A stretch of 64,000 nucleotides of DNA from positions 487,031,352 to 487,095,351 of the forward strand of contig CM077115.1 in assembly GCA_039619475.1 (NCBI GenBank), written 5' to 3'. Of the stretch, positions 1 through 13,189 are shown in pieces. The notes under the pieces were generated by a model. It ran no database searches. It saw nothing but the letters and a program-made list of their open reading frames with translations, and was not told where the DNA came from. Each line of letters starts with the position of its first letter. Within the stretch, counting starts at the first letter, position 1. Position numbers and translations under genes: made by a program. Origin of the DNA: Icerya purchasi (taxonomy: Eukaryota; Arthropoda; Insecta; Hemiptera; Monophlebidae).

Positions 1-2
1 TG

Positions 3-230
3 GGCGAATATAAAGATCATGTTGATGCATTGGATCAAGTGCTCAAAGATGTGACTTTTAAAGCCAATAATCAAATGGAGAGATCGCAATTGCGGACCTA
101 CAACGTTCAACGGCTACAACGATTGCTAAGCTGTATGTGTGCATAGATGAAGTGGAAGGATTGAAAGCAAAAATATCGACAGATATCACTGACGACGATC
201 GAAATGGTAAAAAGTTGTAAGAAAAAAACC
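3..230 (+). pseudogene. Possible end of a coding exon, frame-broken
   Basis: A frame open from the window edge runs about 48 codons to a stop near 146. An overlapping frame from about 75 continues with protein-like composition (acidic and lysine-rich, helical-looking) to a TAA at about 220. Together they look like one coding stretch broken by a one-base shift near 85. No family is recognised. It could be the last exon of a host gene lying to the left, the tail of a mobile-element gag, or chance. Downstream sequence turns at once into AT-rich non-coding DNA. Confidence 0.2.
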
Positions 231-249
231 TAACAAAGATGTTGAAAGA

Positions 250-1300
250 ATGATGAAAATTGTGTGAAAGGTGGTAAAAACACTGGAAAAATAGTGTTAA
301 ATAGCAAAAAATTGATTAAAACTGTGTAAAAGTATTAAAATGTAAGATAACGATGAGAAATGTTGTAAAATTGGTTATAATTAGTCAAAAGTGATGAAAA
401 TGTTTACTACATATCAATGTCACTGCTTTTACATCTAAAATACTGCAAAGGTATAACTCAATGTCTAAGTTGTGAGGGTAATGTGATTATTCTTTGTTAA
501 CTTCTTTATCACACATATATCAAACGTAACAAAATATATATTTTTATCTCTCTCATTCTATAACTGTATCTGTACTTGTGATCGCGCTTGAACGGATGTT
601 TTCTACTAACACAGTCATATATTTTACATGCATGCATACTCACCCACAATCACACATCATCTCACATATACAATGGTAGTACAATTTCAGCATGCGTCTC
701 TCTCTCCATAATCATGAATACTAATCATAGTCATCATCATACATTTCAAAAATAATAGTATGAGGGAAATTTAAAGAAAAAAAATGTAAAATAAGTCGTC
801 TTTAAACAATGCAAGATACATAATTTTCCTTCAAATTTTATATTCCAAATAATAAGACTCATACATTTACAACAGTTGTGTAACATTCTATTTAAGTGAT
901 AGGATTTTAGAAATAAACTGTAGGAATAAAGCATGGTACGAAAATTTCTTTCACAGTTTGAAATTGACAAATGAAGGAAAGAGATGATCTAGCAAAGAAC
1001 TGATTGTTTCGCAAAAAGTTGTGTGTCTCCGCATCTAAAATGAATGATATGAGGTTATGAAGACCGCTTGGTATGAACTTACAAAAGTATATGATAAAAA
1101 ATGTAAAGTAAGTGAACAACACCTGTGATCAATATTTATGTGTGCGGGGGACTGCTTATATTCTTTCATAGGGTCTTGCAACAGATTCGAATAAAAAATT
1201 ATAAATGAATGAAACATGAAAATAATATACATGCTGGTGTTAATTTTGAAAATATATCATAAGATTTTTCAGAAACATACAGTTGAGTAGAAAAAAAGGT
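250..1300. other. AT-rich spacer, no gene seen
   Basis: Low-complexity AT-rich DNA with short CA/CT-rich patches (about 630-700). No ORF here has the composition of a real protein and no terminal repeats are visible. Confidence 0.5.
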
Positions 1301-4300
1301 GAGATAATAATTTTGCTAGCATAAACGTATATTTAGACTAATTTCGTATGTTAATGGTGTATAGCATGAAAGGAATGGTATGAAGGTTTCATTATGATTA
1401 AAATGATGTTGTTGTTTTGTATGACTTTGCAATAATGATAATACAGAAGAAAAAAATTATGTATGATTGGAAAAAACTATATGAGAGAATAATTGATTTT
1501 AGGTAATAAAATAGTATACTTTGAATAATTTTAAAACATGTTGTAGGATTTTTTTTCAGAAATGTACAAAAGGAATATAAAGATTAATTGATATACTAAT
1601 TTTAATAGCAAGAACATATATTTAGAATAATTTCGTGTTATATTATTAAATTTTGAAGATCGTTAGCATGAGGGAAAAGGAGTTATTGCTTTGGTATGAG
1701 TAAAGTGAACGAAATGTTTTCATAGGTTAGTGATTATATACGAGTAGAAGAAAAAATTATGTTTGATCGGCTTTGATATTGAAACAATAGTACGCTTGGA
1801 CTAATTTAAGAAAAAAAAAAAATTACATGATAGGTTATTGGAGGCGTATGGTGTACACATTCATAGATGCCGTGATTGTATTGCCCTTGTCATGCATGGA
1901 AAATAAAAAAATTAAAAACATTATTACAAATTCATGATGTTAAAAAAAATAACGAAAAAATTAATTCATGATGTAATTATAAGGAGCGGCTTCGTTATGC
2001 ATGTTTACAACAATATGATTTCTATAGGTTAGTCTACTTGTGAATTGAGGAAAAATTTAAACGATAAAAAATAATATGTATGATAGATTAAAAAAATAAT
2101 ATGTTTGATGTGAAAATGAGTTAATGTCCTGTACAGAGATGTTTGATTTTTGGAATTGATAAAATATACTTAATTTGATTCTAAAATAATTACAGACGAT
2201 TTGAAATTTGGAAATAAATCACCTTGGAAGAATGGAACGAAGAGAATTTTTCTACAATTTCTGGAAAAACTGTGTTATGATAAGAATAATAACAATGAAT
2301 GTATAGAGATAAATTCGTGGTAATGATGAGAGGAGTGTCTGCAGACTACATTTGTGTGCACGGCATATTGTAAAAGATTTGAAAATAAAAATGTTTGTGC
2401 AACGAATGAATAAAAATATACTTGGGTTAATTTAATAACATAGAGAAAAAAATATTATAGTGTCGACGACGTTAGTAATGTATGTTCAGAGGTCTTAACA
2501 GTGGGGGCGCGAGTGGTAATGGTTGCAAGCATGAATGAAAAAGAAAATAATATTCTTTTAGTTAACCTTTTTATGTTTGATGTGATAATTGTTCACTGAT
2601 AGATGCAGCTATCTTCGACGTTTTTTATAATCAAGCTGTTGTTCTCGAGAATTCTATCTCATACACATACATGCATGCAGTCTCTCACTTGCACATTGCA
2701 GCTCTGATCTATTTGTAATACTACGTTTTTTCTTCGAACATGATGTGCCTTGTAAAACTAACAAGTTTTCTACCTGTCGCTCTATACAATCGTTCATCAC
2801 ACCTCATAGATGAAGTTATATATACCTCGAAAAATACTTACGAAATAATAAAAAGTATTAAAACCATACATGTATTTTTATAAAAATGTGATTATAAAAG
2901 ATTATGAAAAATATTTGGAGATTAAAAAATAAAATATATGATTACTAATTTTTAACGATCATAATAGGATTTGCGTATGTATAGTGTGCGCGGTAACGCG
3001 TGTGTGTGGAAACGGGTGATATGCTTTTGCAATGTGTATAGTGTATTCAATCAAAAATAAAAAATTATTTCAAGAGATTTGAATTTTGGAATGTGAGGGG
3101 AAAGGGAAAACTTTAGAACTACAGAAAATAAAATAAAAATATATTCAGATTAAATTTTTGGATACATATGCTCGGGTAAAATAAAAAGTATTATGTATAA
3201 ACAGTAAAAATGGCTGGACGAGACAGAGAGCATTACAGTTACATTCGATCTTTGATTATAAATTTTTTGATTAATTTTGATAATATATAATGGAATAAAG
3301 ATAAATGTGGAACGTGTACAGGAAAGCATGTTGTAATTTAACACTAAATGAAATTATGATGGATGTTTGTGTGGGAATGTGTGATGGTCAGGAGTTTGAC
3401 GGCTTAAATTTTAGAAATAGAGAAAAATAAAAGATCTGTGAAAGATCGGGAAAATTTTTGGAGCAGTGGAAAAATAAAAATATAATTAGAATAATTCTAC
3501 AATATCAAAGCTCGGAAAAAATTATTGTATATTAAGTGCAATAAAAGGTAAAGAGGTTTAAGGTTAGATTCAGGGTTTTAATAGGAAAAATAACAAATAA
3601 ATAAAATAAATGAAAGTGAAATAACTGGCAGTAACGATGATGAAGGCATGAAAACATGTGTGCAGAATGGTTAATGCGGTTTCGTGACAACAGATTTGTA
3701 TAAAAAATAAAAACTTATGAGCGACAAAATGATTAGAAGCTTAAAAATCTGTAATACTTGGGTTTGAAAAAAAATGAATATGAATGATATGGAAAAATAT
3801 TGCTAATGGATGTGTATGCGTGTATACATATTTAAGAATAAAAAATAAAAATAACATTATGAACGATTGTTAATTTAAGTTTGGATGGTAAAAGGAGAGA
3901 AGAAGAAATTTTTGAATGATGTAAAGTGAAAAAATATTGTGGGTTAGGTTAGTTTTGAAAATACATAACAGGATGTGAACATGTATAACATGCGCAGATA
4001 TCGTGTTGAGTAATCGTGACGGTGTATATATGTATGGGAACACATGTACGTTTTTGTAACGGTTATGACGATTAAAGAGTACGAGGAAAAAAATATATAA
4101 AAAGTATATGCGATCAGTAAATTGGATGTAAAAGTCAGAGGAGCCTTGAAGGTTACATTTGCTCGTTGATTATAAATTTCGATTCATTTAGATAATGTAT
4201 AATGGAGAACATGCGTGAGAAGTGTCGGTTGAGGGTTTGATGGAGTCTTAAAAATAAATAAAATATATCATGAAAAGATCTGGAAAAGTATTTGAAAAAT

Positions 4301-6530
4301 AAAATAATTTTAAGCTAGTAGACTCAGAAAAAATTATTATGAGTACAGGGAAAATCAGTGGTAGCATATGCATGTGTGGGAATGTATGGTGCGGTTTTAC
4401 TATAGTTTCAGTGGGATGTGCTCATGAAAAATAATAAGAAAGAATTGAAATTTGTGTAGGGTGGATAGGGGAGAGGGAAATTATGACACCGCGTTAAATA
4501 AAAATATACTCGAATTAATTTTTGAATACTTACGTTTGGAAAAAGTCTTTAGAGGGGAAAAAATATATTTTAGACTAATTCCATAATACATAGACATGAA
4601 AAATTATTATGAACAATATGAGAAATATCGGCAGAAGATGTGTGCGCAATCATACTAGTGAAGATATCAATGGATTTATTTTTAGAACCTGAGAAAAAAA
4701 TACAATAAAAACATTATCAACGGTCGGAGGAAATGATTGGAAGCGAAAAAAATATAATTAGGCTGATTCTATAATATTAGACTTGAAAAAAATTAATAAG
4801 AATGAAATGAGAACTACCGGTAGCAGATGAATGTGAGGGAATAATCTGTGCGAGGGAGAAAGTGGCTAATACATTGACAGATTTATTTTTAGAATCGGAG
4901 AAAAAAAAATATAAAAATTATGAAGGTTCGGAAGAAATAAACAGAAGCGTAAAAGAAAAATATACTTAGGCTAATTCTATAATATTTTGACTCGAAAGTA
5001 AAATATATACGAAGTGGTGGCGTGTATGTGTGTGTGGGAGTGTTATCGCGGCGTTTATTTCGGTGGCGACAGGAGCGTGTATGGAAAATTACAGTGTACA
5101 TACCTTTGTAGAGGCTAACATAATGCTTGATAGATGTGCATGAATTGATGGTGTGCTTTTGCAATGAACGGAGAATACGGAAAAATAAAAAAAAGAATCA
5201 ACGAATTACAAATAAGATCGGAAGCGGAAAAAGACGAAAAAATATGTAGAAAAAATATATATCAAATGCCGGTGTGTATGTGCGTGTGTGTGAACGTGTA
5301 GCGATCGCGAACAGGTTTCTATCGGTGGCGTGTGAGAGTGCGCATAGATGATCGACTAGTTAATTTCGAACGAACGACTGGAATTCACCTCCTGCACCTC
5401 GTGACAGTTTCAACTAGTTGCTGGAACATTTAAATATTTCCATTTCAGCCGCGGTCGCGTTTACATAATACATCTCGTAGCAGCACACTCGCCCGCTCTC
5501 ATTCGACTGATGAAACGTTCAAATATTTTCTTTAAAAATAAAATTTAAAAAAAAAATGCCGGAACGGAGCGCGTCTCGGAAAATTCCTTTAAAATTTGGG
5601 TTCTAAGTGTTGAGATTCAGACGTTTTTATCACTCCGGCAAAATTTTACCTCTCCCAACCTTGAAAAATTAAAATTAAAAAGTATGCTACATACATATAT
5701 TACACGCAAAGGCATGTATAATACATACACATGATAGTAGAAGGCGCGATGCGTGGGAATGGGAGTGCACTTTCACTGTGGTTAACGTTATGATGGATAC
5801 ATGCGCGGGAACGGCGTGTATGTTTCCACATTTACCTGTACAAACGGGGAATCGCGAAAATTAAAAAATATACTTAGGCTAATTTTGGAATTTTTATACT
5901 TAGACTTCGAAATATTTTTAAAAAAAAAGATCGCGGTATCGGGAACGGACGATGCATGCGCGGGAACGGTACGTATGCTTTCGCGGCGGCTAACGCTTTG
6001 TTGAATATATGCGTGGGATCGTGGGAGGGGCGAGTGGAGACATGTGTTAGATTCGGGGCTTTAAATAGTATACTTGGGTTAAATTTGGAATTTTCATACT
6101 TAGGCCTTGAATTTTGAAAAATCGCGATAGCGCAGTGGGCAGGAGGGACGAGTGGGGACTTGGGTTAGTTTCGGGCTTTAAATAATATACTTGGGTTAAT
6201 TTTATATTACATATACTTAGACTTTGAATTAATTAAAAAGATCGCGGTAACTCTGTGGGCGGGAGGGGTGAGTGGGGACTTGGGTTAGTTTCGGACATTA
6301 AATAATATACTTGTGTTAATTTATAATTGGTTACTTTCTACTCTCTACACATTAAAAATAAATACTTAGGCTAATTTTATGTTACATATACTTAGACTTT
6401 GAATTAATTAAAAAGATCGCGGTAACGCTGTAGACAGGAGGGGTGGACGGGGACTTGGGTTAGTTTCAGGTATTAAATAATATACTTGGGTTAGTTTTTA
6501 ATTGGTTCGAACTATCGGAAATGCGCGGAA
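1300..6530. repeat. Decayed tandem array with recurring core
   Basis: A core of the form AAATATACTTAGGCTAATT (with variants), often followed by TATAATATTAGACT, recurs about twenty times, for example near 1329, 1615, 2165, 2415, 3138, 3478, 4505, 4565, 4750, 4962, 5870, 6066, 6186, 6306, 6360 and 6480. Spacing is irregular. The plus strand is purine-rich throughout. The best-preserved units lie between about 5930 and 6520: ~115-175 bp each, containing AAGATCGCGGTAAC, then a GGGCGGGAGGGGTGAGTGGG-like stretch, then GACTTGGGTTAGTTTC and the core. This is most simply an old satellite or minisatellite array decaying leftwards. No coding potential is seen. Confidence 0.6.
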
Positions 6531-6544
6531 CCTGTACAGTGAAA

Positions 6545-6625
6545 ATTGGGGGAAATTTGTAGAAAATTGAGGAAAATTGCGAAAAATTGCAGGAAATTTG
6601 GGGAAAATTGGGGAAACTTGGGTGA
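6545..6625. repeat. Short G/A-rich minisatellite
   Basis: Imperfect repeats of about 10-14 bp built on GAAAATTGGGG, about six copies, directly right of the larger decayed array. Confidence 0.55.
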
Positions 6626-6739
6626 ATTTTCGGCGCCCGTGCAAGAAATTGGGTTACTTTTTGCCCTCTGCACACAGTTCTGGGGTTATGACGTCAGACC
6701 CGCCAGGTCCGGTATTTATTGACTACTTACATCACACAG

Positions 6740-6763
6740 CGTGTGTGTGTGTGTGTGTGTGTG
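6740..6763. repeat. (GT)n microsatellite
   Basis: About twelve uninterrupted GT dinucleotides. Confidence 0.9.
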
Positions 6764-7036
6764 ACGCATGTGACATGTGAATAATTATTTCAAAATTAGC
6801 AAAAACGTTGCGAAATATACTATTAAAAAAATTAGTAACGTTCCCACAAAAATTGAAAGTATAATTATTATTCAAAATGTAAAAAATGTAATATAATGTA
6901 ATTTTAAAATAGTATATTTATTAAAAACCCCATAAAAATTGAAAATGTAAAATATATCTATTATGACAGCTTAAAAAAATATATGTCTCAATATAAACAA
7001 TTTGCAGGTTTTTGTGCTGAATGTATATAAATGATT

Positions 7037-7640
7037 TTTTTTTTTTAAATATATTTATTTATTGTCGCTCGACAATGGAGCCATTTGCGACGAATATATT
7101 ACATCTTAACAGTTAACTTATCTAGATACTATTATACATATTTATATTTTTTAGGTATGTTAGTACATTTTCACAATTTGATCTGTCGTTGTAAAGGAGC
7201 TCTGGTATAGGTTTTCCTACCATGTCGCAGGCTGCTCGCTGTGTTTCCCACTTTTTGCATGTGAGGAGGTGGTCTACCGAGAAAGTCTCTGCGCTGATTT
7301 CACAAATGGGCGCCGGCTCCTTGTCGAGGATGTACTTGTGGCTAAATGAGCAGTGTCCTATTCTTAGTCTCGAAATAACTGTTTCGTCCTGTCTTTTTGG
7401 CCAATAGTTGGTTTCCCAGTCGGCAATTTCGTTTTTGATGCGGCGTAGTTTGTTTTTGATTGGAGAGATTCGATTCCATTCTTTTTGCCAAGTTAAGCGA
7501 GTCACCTTTCTGATATGTTTGGTTAAGGACGAGTCCATTTTTTTGCGTCGGTTTAAGTCTGCTATGGTTTCTTGGAAGGTTGTATGCCATGGTGGTAGTT
7601 CTCTTATGTCCTTTACATTTTTAATTAATCAACATTTTTA
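7037..7640 (-). pseudogene. 3' end of a 5'-truncated LINE
   Basis: On the minus strand the sequence encodes the C-terminal part of a LINE polyprotein and ends in a poly(A) tail (T-run near 7037-7048). The last frame (7538 to 7122) contains a run starting ISRLRIGHC and ending DHLLTC, the H/C-rich zinc-binding segment that follows RNase H in I/R1-group elements. An upstream frame (about 7590-7540) ending ADLNRRK joins it across a frameshift in a T-rich run near 7540. RT and endonuclease are absent, as expected for 5' truncation during target-primed insertion. The exact clade cannot be assigned. Confidence 0.7.
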
Positions 7641-8080
7641 AAGCTGTTATTACTTTAAATTAATGCTGAACGTTCATTCTTTTTTGCTATTACTTTTTTT
7701 TTATCTGTTTTTTAAAATATCGTTTCGTAACCTTTTTTTGTGTTTCGGTCTATTTCATGATTGTTTTTTTACCCGATTTAATTATTTTTATATCAACGTT
7801 AATACCAGTGGCGTAGTCTTGGGGAGTTGTAATTGTAATTTCAAAGAAAAATGATTATTGACAAATGTTAGCAGATTATATCGAGAGCCTGCTGAAACGG
7901 AGATTATTCGATGTGGCCAATTAAAATCATATGCTGCTTCGGAACTACCAGACATGTACGCGAAAAGACTAATAAACTAGAGAAAGCTGTTATAAAAAAA
8001 GGTACAATGCAACTACGTATAAAAGTGAAGGAAATATCGAAGCTTGTTCGTTGGATAGTCCTAATTTGTATTTATTCTCG
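7641..8080. other. T-rich spacer between two LINE fragments
   Basis: T-rich on the plus strand up to about 7790, then mixed. No protein-like frame was recognised. Confidence 0.4.
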
Positions 8081-9773
8081 GTGATATTTAAGTTCGTTCA
8101 GCAGTAGTGTTCTCATATCGCTTAATTAACCCAACTCACAGTGTTATTTCCATTGCCGGTGCTACTGTCCCCATTTTGTCGGGACATAAGTACTTAGGTT
8201 TTATTCTCAATTCTAAATTAAACTGGAACCAGCATATAGATTACATGTATAACAAACTTCTAAAACGGTTACCCCTACTCAAGGCCCTCTGTAATGTCAA
8301 TTCGGGTAGCGATCCTTGCACAATGAGTAAGTTATACAAAGCATACTATCGAAATATTTTAGACTATGGTTGTTACTTTTTTCATAATTCCTCAGCAAAC
8401 CAATCATAACAAATTAGGGAGGATACAGAACTCATGTTTACGGCTTATAATTGGTGCTTGCTTACCTACTTCTATTGCTGCTTTGGAAGCTGAAACCAAG
8501 ATCCCTCCTCTCTCCGTTAGGTCATCGTACCTAGCAGACAGGTTTCTTATGAAATACTGTCCTCCAGCCAGCTTCAATTTACTTAAGTCCCATTTTGATG
8601 TTAAAGACAATTGGAGATTTAAGACCTCCAAAATGCCTCTATTATCTTTAAGTTCTGTTAGGCTTCAGCGATATTCTTTTATTACCATACCGTCGTATCC
8701 TTCATTGATCTTTAAATACCCATACTCACATAACTGCTTTAAGTTACAGGTAGATTTGGATTCTTTTTAGTTCGTTAATAGGCACAACGCTAGCAGAGTA
8801 TTTAATGCGATAATTTCAGACCACTGGCCGAATTTCCAGCCGGTTTTTACTGATGATTCTAAATCTTCGAATCCTGCGGGTGCTGCATTTTTTCTACCAT
8901 GTTATAACTTAACTAAAAAATTCTCTCTTCCTCATTTTACCTCTGTGTTTAGTGCCGAATGTGTTACGATTTTCAAGGCTTTGTCCTTTTTAAATTCACA
9001 TATCTTCTCTGAAAATATCATTATCATGTCTGATTCTATGAGTTGTTTATCAGCTTTGAGACTCTTATCATTCAGTACAAAATCCCATCCATACCTCTAT
9101 AAAATCAGAAGCCTAGTAGTATCCCTTTCTGAATCTGGCGTAGTAGTTAACTTTGTTTGGAAACCAGGACATGCGGATATCTACAGTAACGAAGTGGCAG
9201 ACATGGCTGCCAAAGATATATGAATGAATAGTTGTTTAGTTCCATATTTTCCAAACACAGAATATGCTCATAAAGAATATCGGGAGGCTACATGGGCCAA
9301 TCCATTTTGCGCGCAACAGTACAAAATAATTCAACCTAATATTCCTAACGTTCCTTGGTTCAATCACATTACGACTGTTTCGACGAGTACCAGAGATCGT
9401 TCATTGTTACCCCTTATGTCGCTTCCGGTTGGGGGTAAACCGTCTCCCCGCTTCTTTGTACAACATGGGTTTAATCTCTTCTTCCTATTGCCAACATCCA
9501 CTAGACTCGGACAAAGTGGCGGACGCTGATCACCTCATCTTCGAATGCAATTTGCACACGGCGCAAAGAATTATTTTGTATAACTCGATAATAAATTTCC
9601 AGATCCCTCTGCCATGTAGTGTCAATTCTCTCCTGGCCACCGGGGATGCTGCAATATACAAGCTATTATTTAATTATATAGTAAAATGCAATATTACTGT
9701 GTGGCGTTAATTAGTTAATTAATTATATTACATTGCCGATGGGTTGAATTTTCGACACCCAAAAAAAAAAAAA
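8081..9773 (+). pseudogene. I-like LINE fragment: RT end, RNase H, poly(A)
   Basis: A 5'-truncated LINE. It opens inside the reverse transcriptase downstream of the catalytic box (the stretch containing GHKYLGFILNSKLNWNQHI), followed by the RT connection and an RNase H domain. RNase H residues are visible in order: FTDDSK near 8858, SAE near 8954, SDSMS near 9030 and PGHADIYSNEVADMAAK near 9170. A post-RNase H zinc segment (DADHLIFEC) lies near 9528. It is inactivated by a frameshift near 8400, in-frame stops at 8768 and 9221, and a frameshift near 9510. The 3' UTR ends in poly(A) at about 9761-9773. It is related to, but distinct from, the I-like family at 38.7-45.1 kb. Confidence 0.8.
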
Positions 9774-10839
9774 GTTCTTTCTCTACTCAAGTGTTTCCAG
9801 AAAAACAAAAAAAAAAAAATATCGCCACAGATGTCCCACTGTAATCACTGAAAAAAGGGGCCTGTGGTGTGAAAATATGGGTTTTAAGTTGAACACAGAC
9901 TCTGATACTTGAAAGTGTGTAGAATAAGATGCACAATAAGTAGTTTTTTTTTTTGCAAACGTCTATTTAATGTCTTAAAACGTACAATACTGACAGAAGA
10001 AAATTGAAAAAAAGTAGAAACACATTAAAAATTTTAAAAAAATCGTAAAACTATTTTTTTCCTGATCGATAGTTTTTTTTTTTTTTGGACATTTTTTAAT
10101 GATTTTTTATTTGCTTCGGGTATTTTTTGAGCATTGGTGTTTTCTATTTTTCGAAACTTCAGTTTTTTTCTCCGTTAAAGCTTCGGGTTTTCATTTTTTT
10201 TTCATTGTAGTTTCAGTTTTTTCCTTTCACATTTGTGTCAACTTTGCTGCAGACTCCTCAATAAGTTACATTCGCTGCATTCAACTGTTTTTTCGATTTA
10301 GGTTGGTCAAGTTTAGAAGCTATGGAACTGCGTTTTTTTTGGATCCGTACATAAAGGAGCAATATTATCGTATAGGTACCACTTCCTCCCTAATGCTATA
10401 GGTGTAATCAGGAGGGGGTAAACCGTTTGCTGGTGGTACGTTTCGTTGAACACAGGTGAAATTTTCCCTTTCCTGAGTCGACAAATTTTTGGCAGATGAT
10501 TTAATTTTTTTAAAACTGAAAATGGTAATACTTTGTAATATCCATTATGGAAACAGTACCGAATTAATAATGTGATAAAATTAAAATCTGAGAGACGGAA
10601 TCACCACAATGCACCTCATAATTATTGATAAAAATCATGAAATTTTGTGTCCCACATTAGCCTTTCGATTTTGCTTGCATTCACAGCAACATTGAACTTT
10701 TTATGGCTGGATCGATTAACATCTTCTTCAAAATCTTGGTAACACTCAACATTTGAGCGACCAAATTCTAACTTAACTCAATTTAGCAGCGATGTTCTAC
10801 TGAGTTAGCAGCAAATTACATACAAGCATTCTAATGGGG
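9774..10839. other. T-rich spacer
   Basis: Long T-runs on the plus strand, notably 10060-10220. The single long frame here (10099-10401) is phenylalanine-rich because of the T-runs and is not credible as a protein. No mobile-element signature is seen. Confidence 0.4.
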
Positions 10840-12905
10840 TTTTTTTTTTTAGCTCGACCAACCGAGGGTACTACCCAGGACTATTGGACTATGGTAGAAA
10901 TTAAATGTTAATCCGGTCAAAGATCGACGAAAGAAAAGAGGCAAACATAGGAACCACCTTTGAAGACAGAAAAGTTAATATATAGGAAGCATTATAAGGA
11001 GTAGGAAAATTCAGCACGTTTGAGGGTAGGAAAATGATAGAACCACAAACAGAAAGGAGGACTAGCCTAAACAGAAAGGTAAAATGAGTTAGGATTAGAA
11101 AATAAGCGAGGATACACACCCGATCAAAGCCTGACATGAATTTTTTTGGAAAGAGGGAGTATGTTGTGTCCAAGAATCTTTTAAACAAAATGTGAAGAAT
11201 TTAATGCTGAGCGAGCCAAGAAATATAGCTTGAAGAGCACTTTTGGAGTCCGAAATGATCAGGTATCTATCAGAGTATCGAGTTGAATAAATAAATATAA
11301 TTGCTCAAAGAATAGCATAAAGTTCTGCGGAGTAAATTGAACAAAAAGCCGGCAGCCTGAAGGATTGAGAGGAACTTGAAACCACCATTAAATACTAAGG
11401 AATGAAGAGGAAATGAGGAATAAATAACAAAATTAAATTCTTGATTGGCAGCTGTGGAGCCGAAAGATATAGATGATGAAGGGAGAGAAGAAAGTTTTGG
11501 AGGGTGAAAAAACCCGAAGAAGTTAAACATAAAATAAGGAAGCTCACTATAGGAAATAGTATAGGAGGAGAATTTATCTAAACGATGAGAGACAAGGGTT
11601 AAAATGGGAGTTTTATTAGAAGAGCAACGCCAATTATGAAAGATAAAGAGCTATGAAAGACGGATATTAGAAAACGAGATGGAAAGTATTTTTTACAAGG
11701 AATCTGTATCTTAAATGTAATCGTCGGATTAGGCTTTGAGGATCTCTGCCTTCAACAGATTGAGTCGTTTGCGGCTTGAAATATTAAGGAAATTGATATG
11801 CTCAAAGAAAGACAAGCGACTATTTAGAAACACTCCAAGATAGCAGAAACAGGTAACTAAAGTAATAGGAAAAGTATTCAGAGAGACATTGACCATGGCT
11901 GAATTGTATGGTCGAAGAGAGAAAACAACGCAGGAAGATTTGGAAGGAGAAAGTTCCAAATTGGTTAATAATCTGTTAAGTTCCTCGTCGGCGGTTGTGA
12001 TACCCATAGCTGAGGAATAAAGGAGAATATCATCTGCATAGAACAGGGAAGAGGAATAAATAGGGAGAGAGGCAACATTAAGCATATAGACATTAAACAG
12101 AGGGGGGCTGAGACAAGAACCTTACGGCAGACCACGAAAAACTTTTCTTGAGGCTGAATCTATTGAAGAAGACAGAAGTGCAGACCGATTTAACATAAGA
12201 TTGAGAACAAGTTCAACGAAAGTAGGAGGAATACTAATGGATAACATTTGTTCTTCAAGTCTGGGAAGATATGCATTATATCTATAAAAAAAGTTTATTT
12301 TTTGTCAATAAAGGATTTATATGTATCGGATACAAATAGACTTATACAGTCAGGTGGACCAAGGCCTAGACGAAAACCAAACATGTTACTAGGAAGGACA
12401 CTTATGTTTTCCAACCACCAAACGAGACGTCTATTAAGAATATTTTCAAAGGACTTTCTAAGGCAGGAAGCCAGGGAGATAGAACGATAAGAAGAGTACT
12501 TAATGAAAATGGGGGATGACACTAAATGAGTTCCAAGAGGAGGGAGTACTGCATGAATCAACAAAGGAATTAAACGGCGAATTCAGGAACTGAAGAGCAT
12601 TATAGGGTAGATTTTTGAGAGTAAGGTAGGAAATTCCATCGATTACAGCTGAGGATTTGGACGCATTATGTAAGGCAAGTTGGAGCTCATTGATAAGAAA
12701 GGAAGAGGTAATAAAATGAGGAGAGAGGTTGATAGTTTACGTTAACATCTTTTTCTCGAAGCTAAGAACACAAGCAGGGGCGAATGAGTCAATAAAGATA
12801 GAGAGGTTGTCAACAGAGGGGAAGTGATTATAGGAATGACCGGCAGACGAAGATTTGAAAGCCCTGGCAAGACCCCAAAATACAGATTGGAACTATCGAA
12901 CGATT
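10840..12905 (-). pseudogene. Decayed I-like LINE copy
   Basis: Minus-strand copy of the family seen in full at 38.75-45.11 kb. Its poly(A) tail is the T-run at about 10841-10850. Matching segments include the RT N-terminal part (ISLASCLRKSFENILNRRLV near 12470), the catalytic box LFYADDILLYSS near 12045, the segment SPSKSSCVVFSLRPYN, and the C-terminus (FDRINI, compare SDRLRI). Upstream, around 12870, the LARAF motif marks the 5' truncation. Many frameshifts and stops make it clearly dead. The endonuclease and gag are missing. Confidence 0.8.
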
Positions 12906-13189
12906 AAATAATCCGGTATCTGTTTTTTAACCTAAGATTCTAACACCATTTAAAATGTAAGGTTTCTAAATAATTTTATTACCCATTTCATTATTTCATC
13001 GCGACTGAACTGATGTTTCCGCTTATTATTATTTAAAAAAAATTTTATATAGGTTCCAGCACTTTTGTTTTTCCTCATTTTTTGCCTTACTTCAAATCAT
13101 TTTATTAACTGGTTTCCTCCAGTTTCATAGTTCAATAGTTCGATGGTTTATTCCGGTTATTCATACATCATTAAAATATTTTTTATGTA

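Noticed and set aside
4889..5164. 91-codon minus-strand frame as a gene
   Set aside because: It lies in the decayed tandem array, with low-complexity, Phe/Ile/Tyr-rich composition.
10099..10401. 100-codon phenylalanine-rich frame
   Set aside because: It results from T-runs, has no recognisable family and no supporting context.
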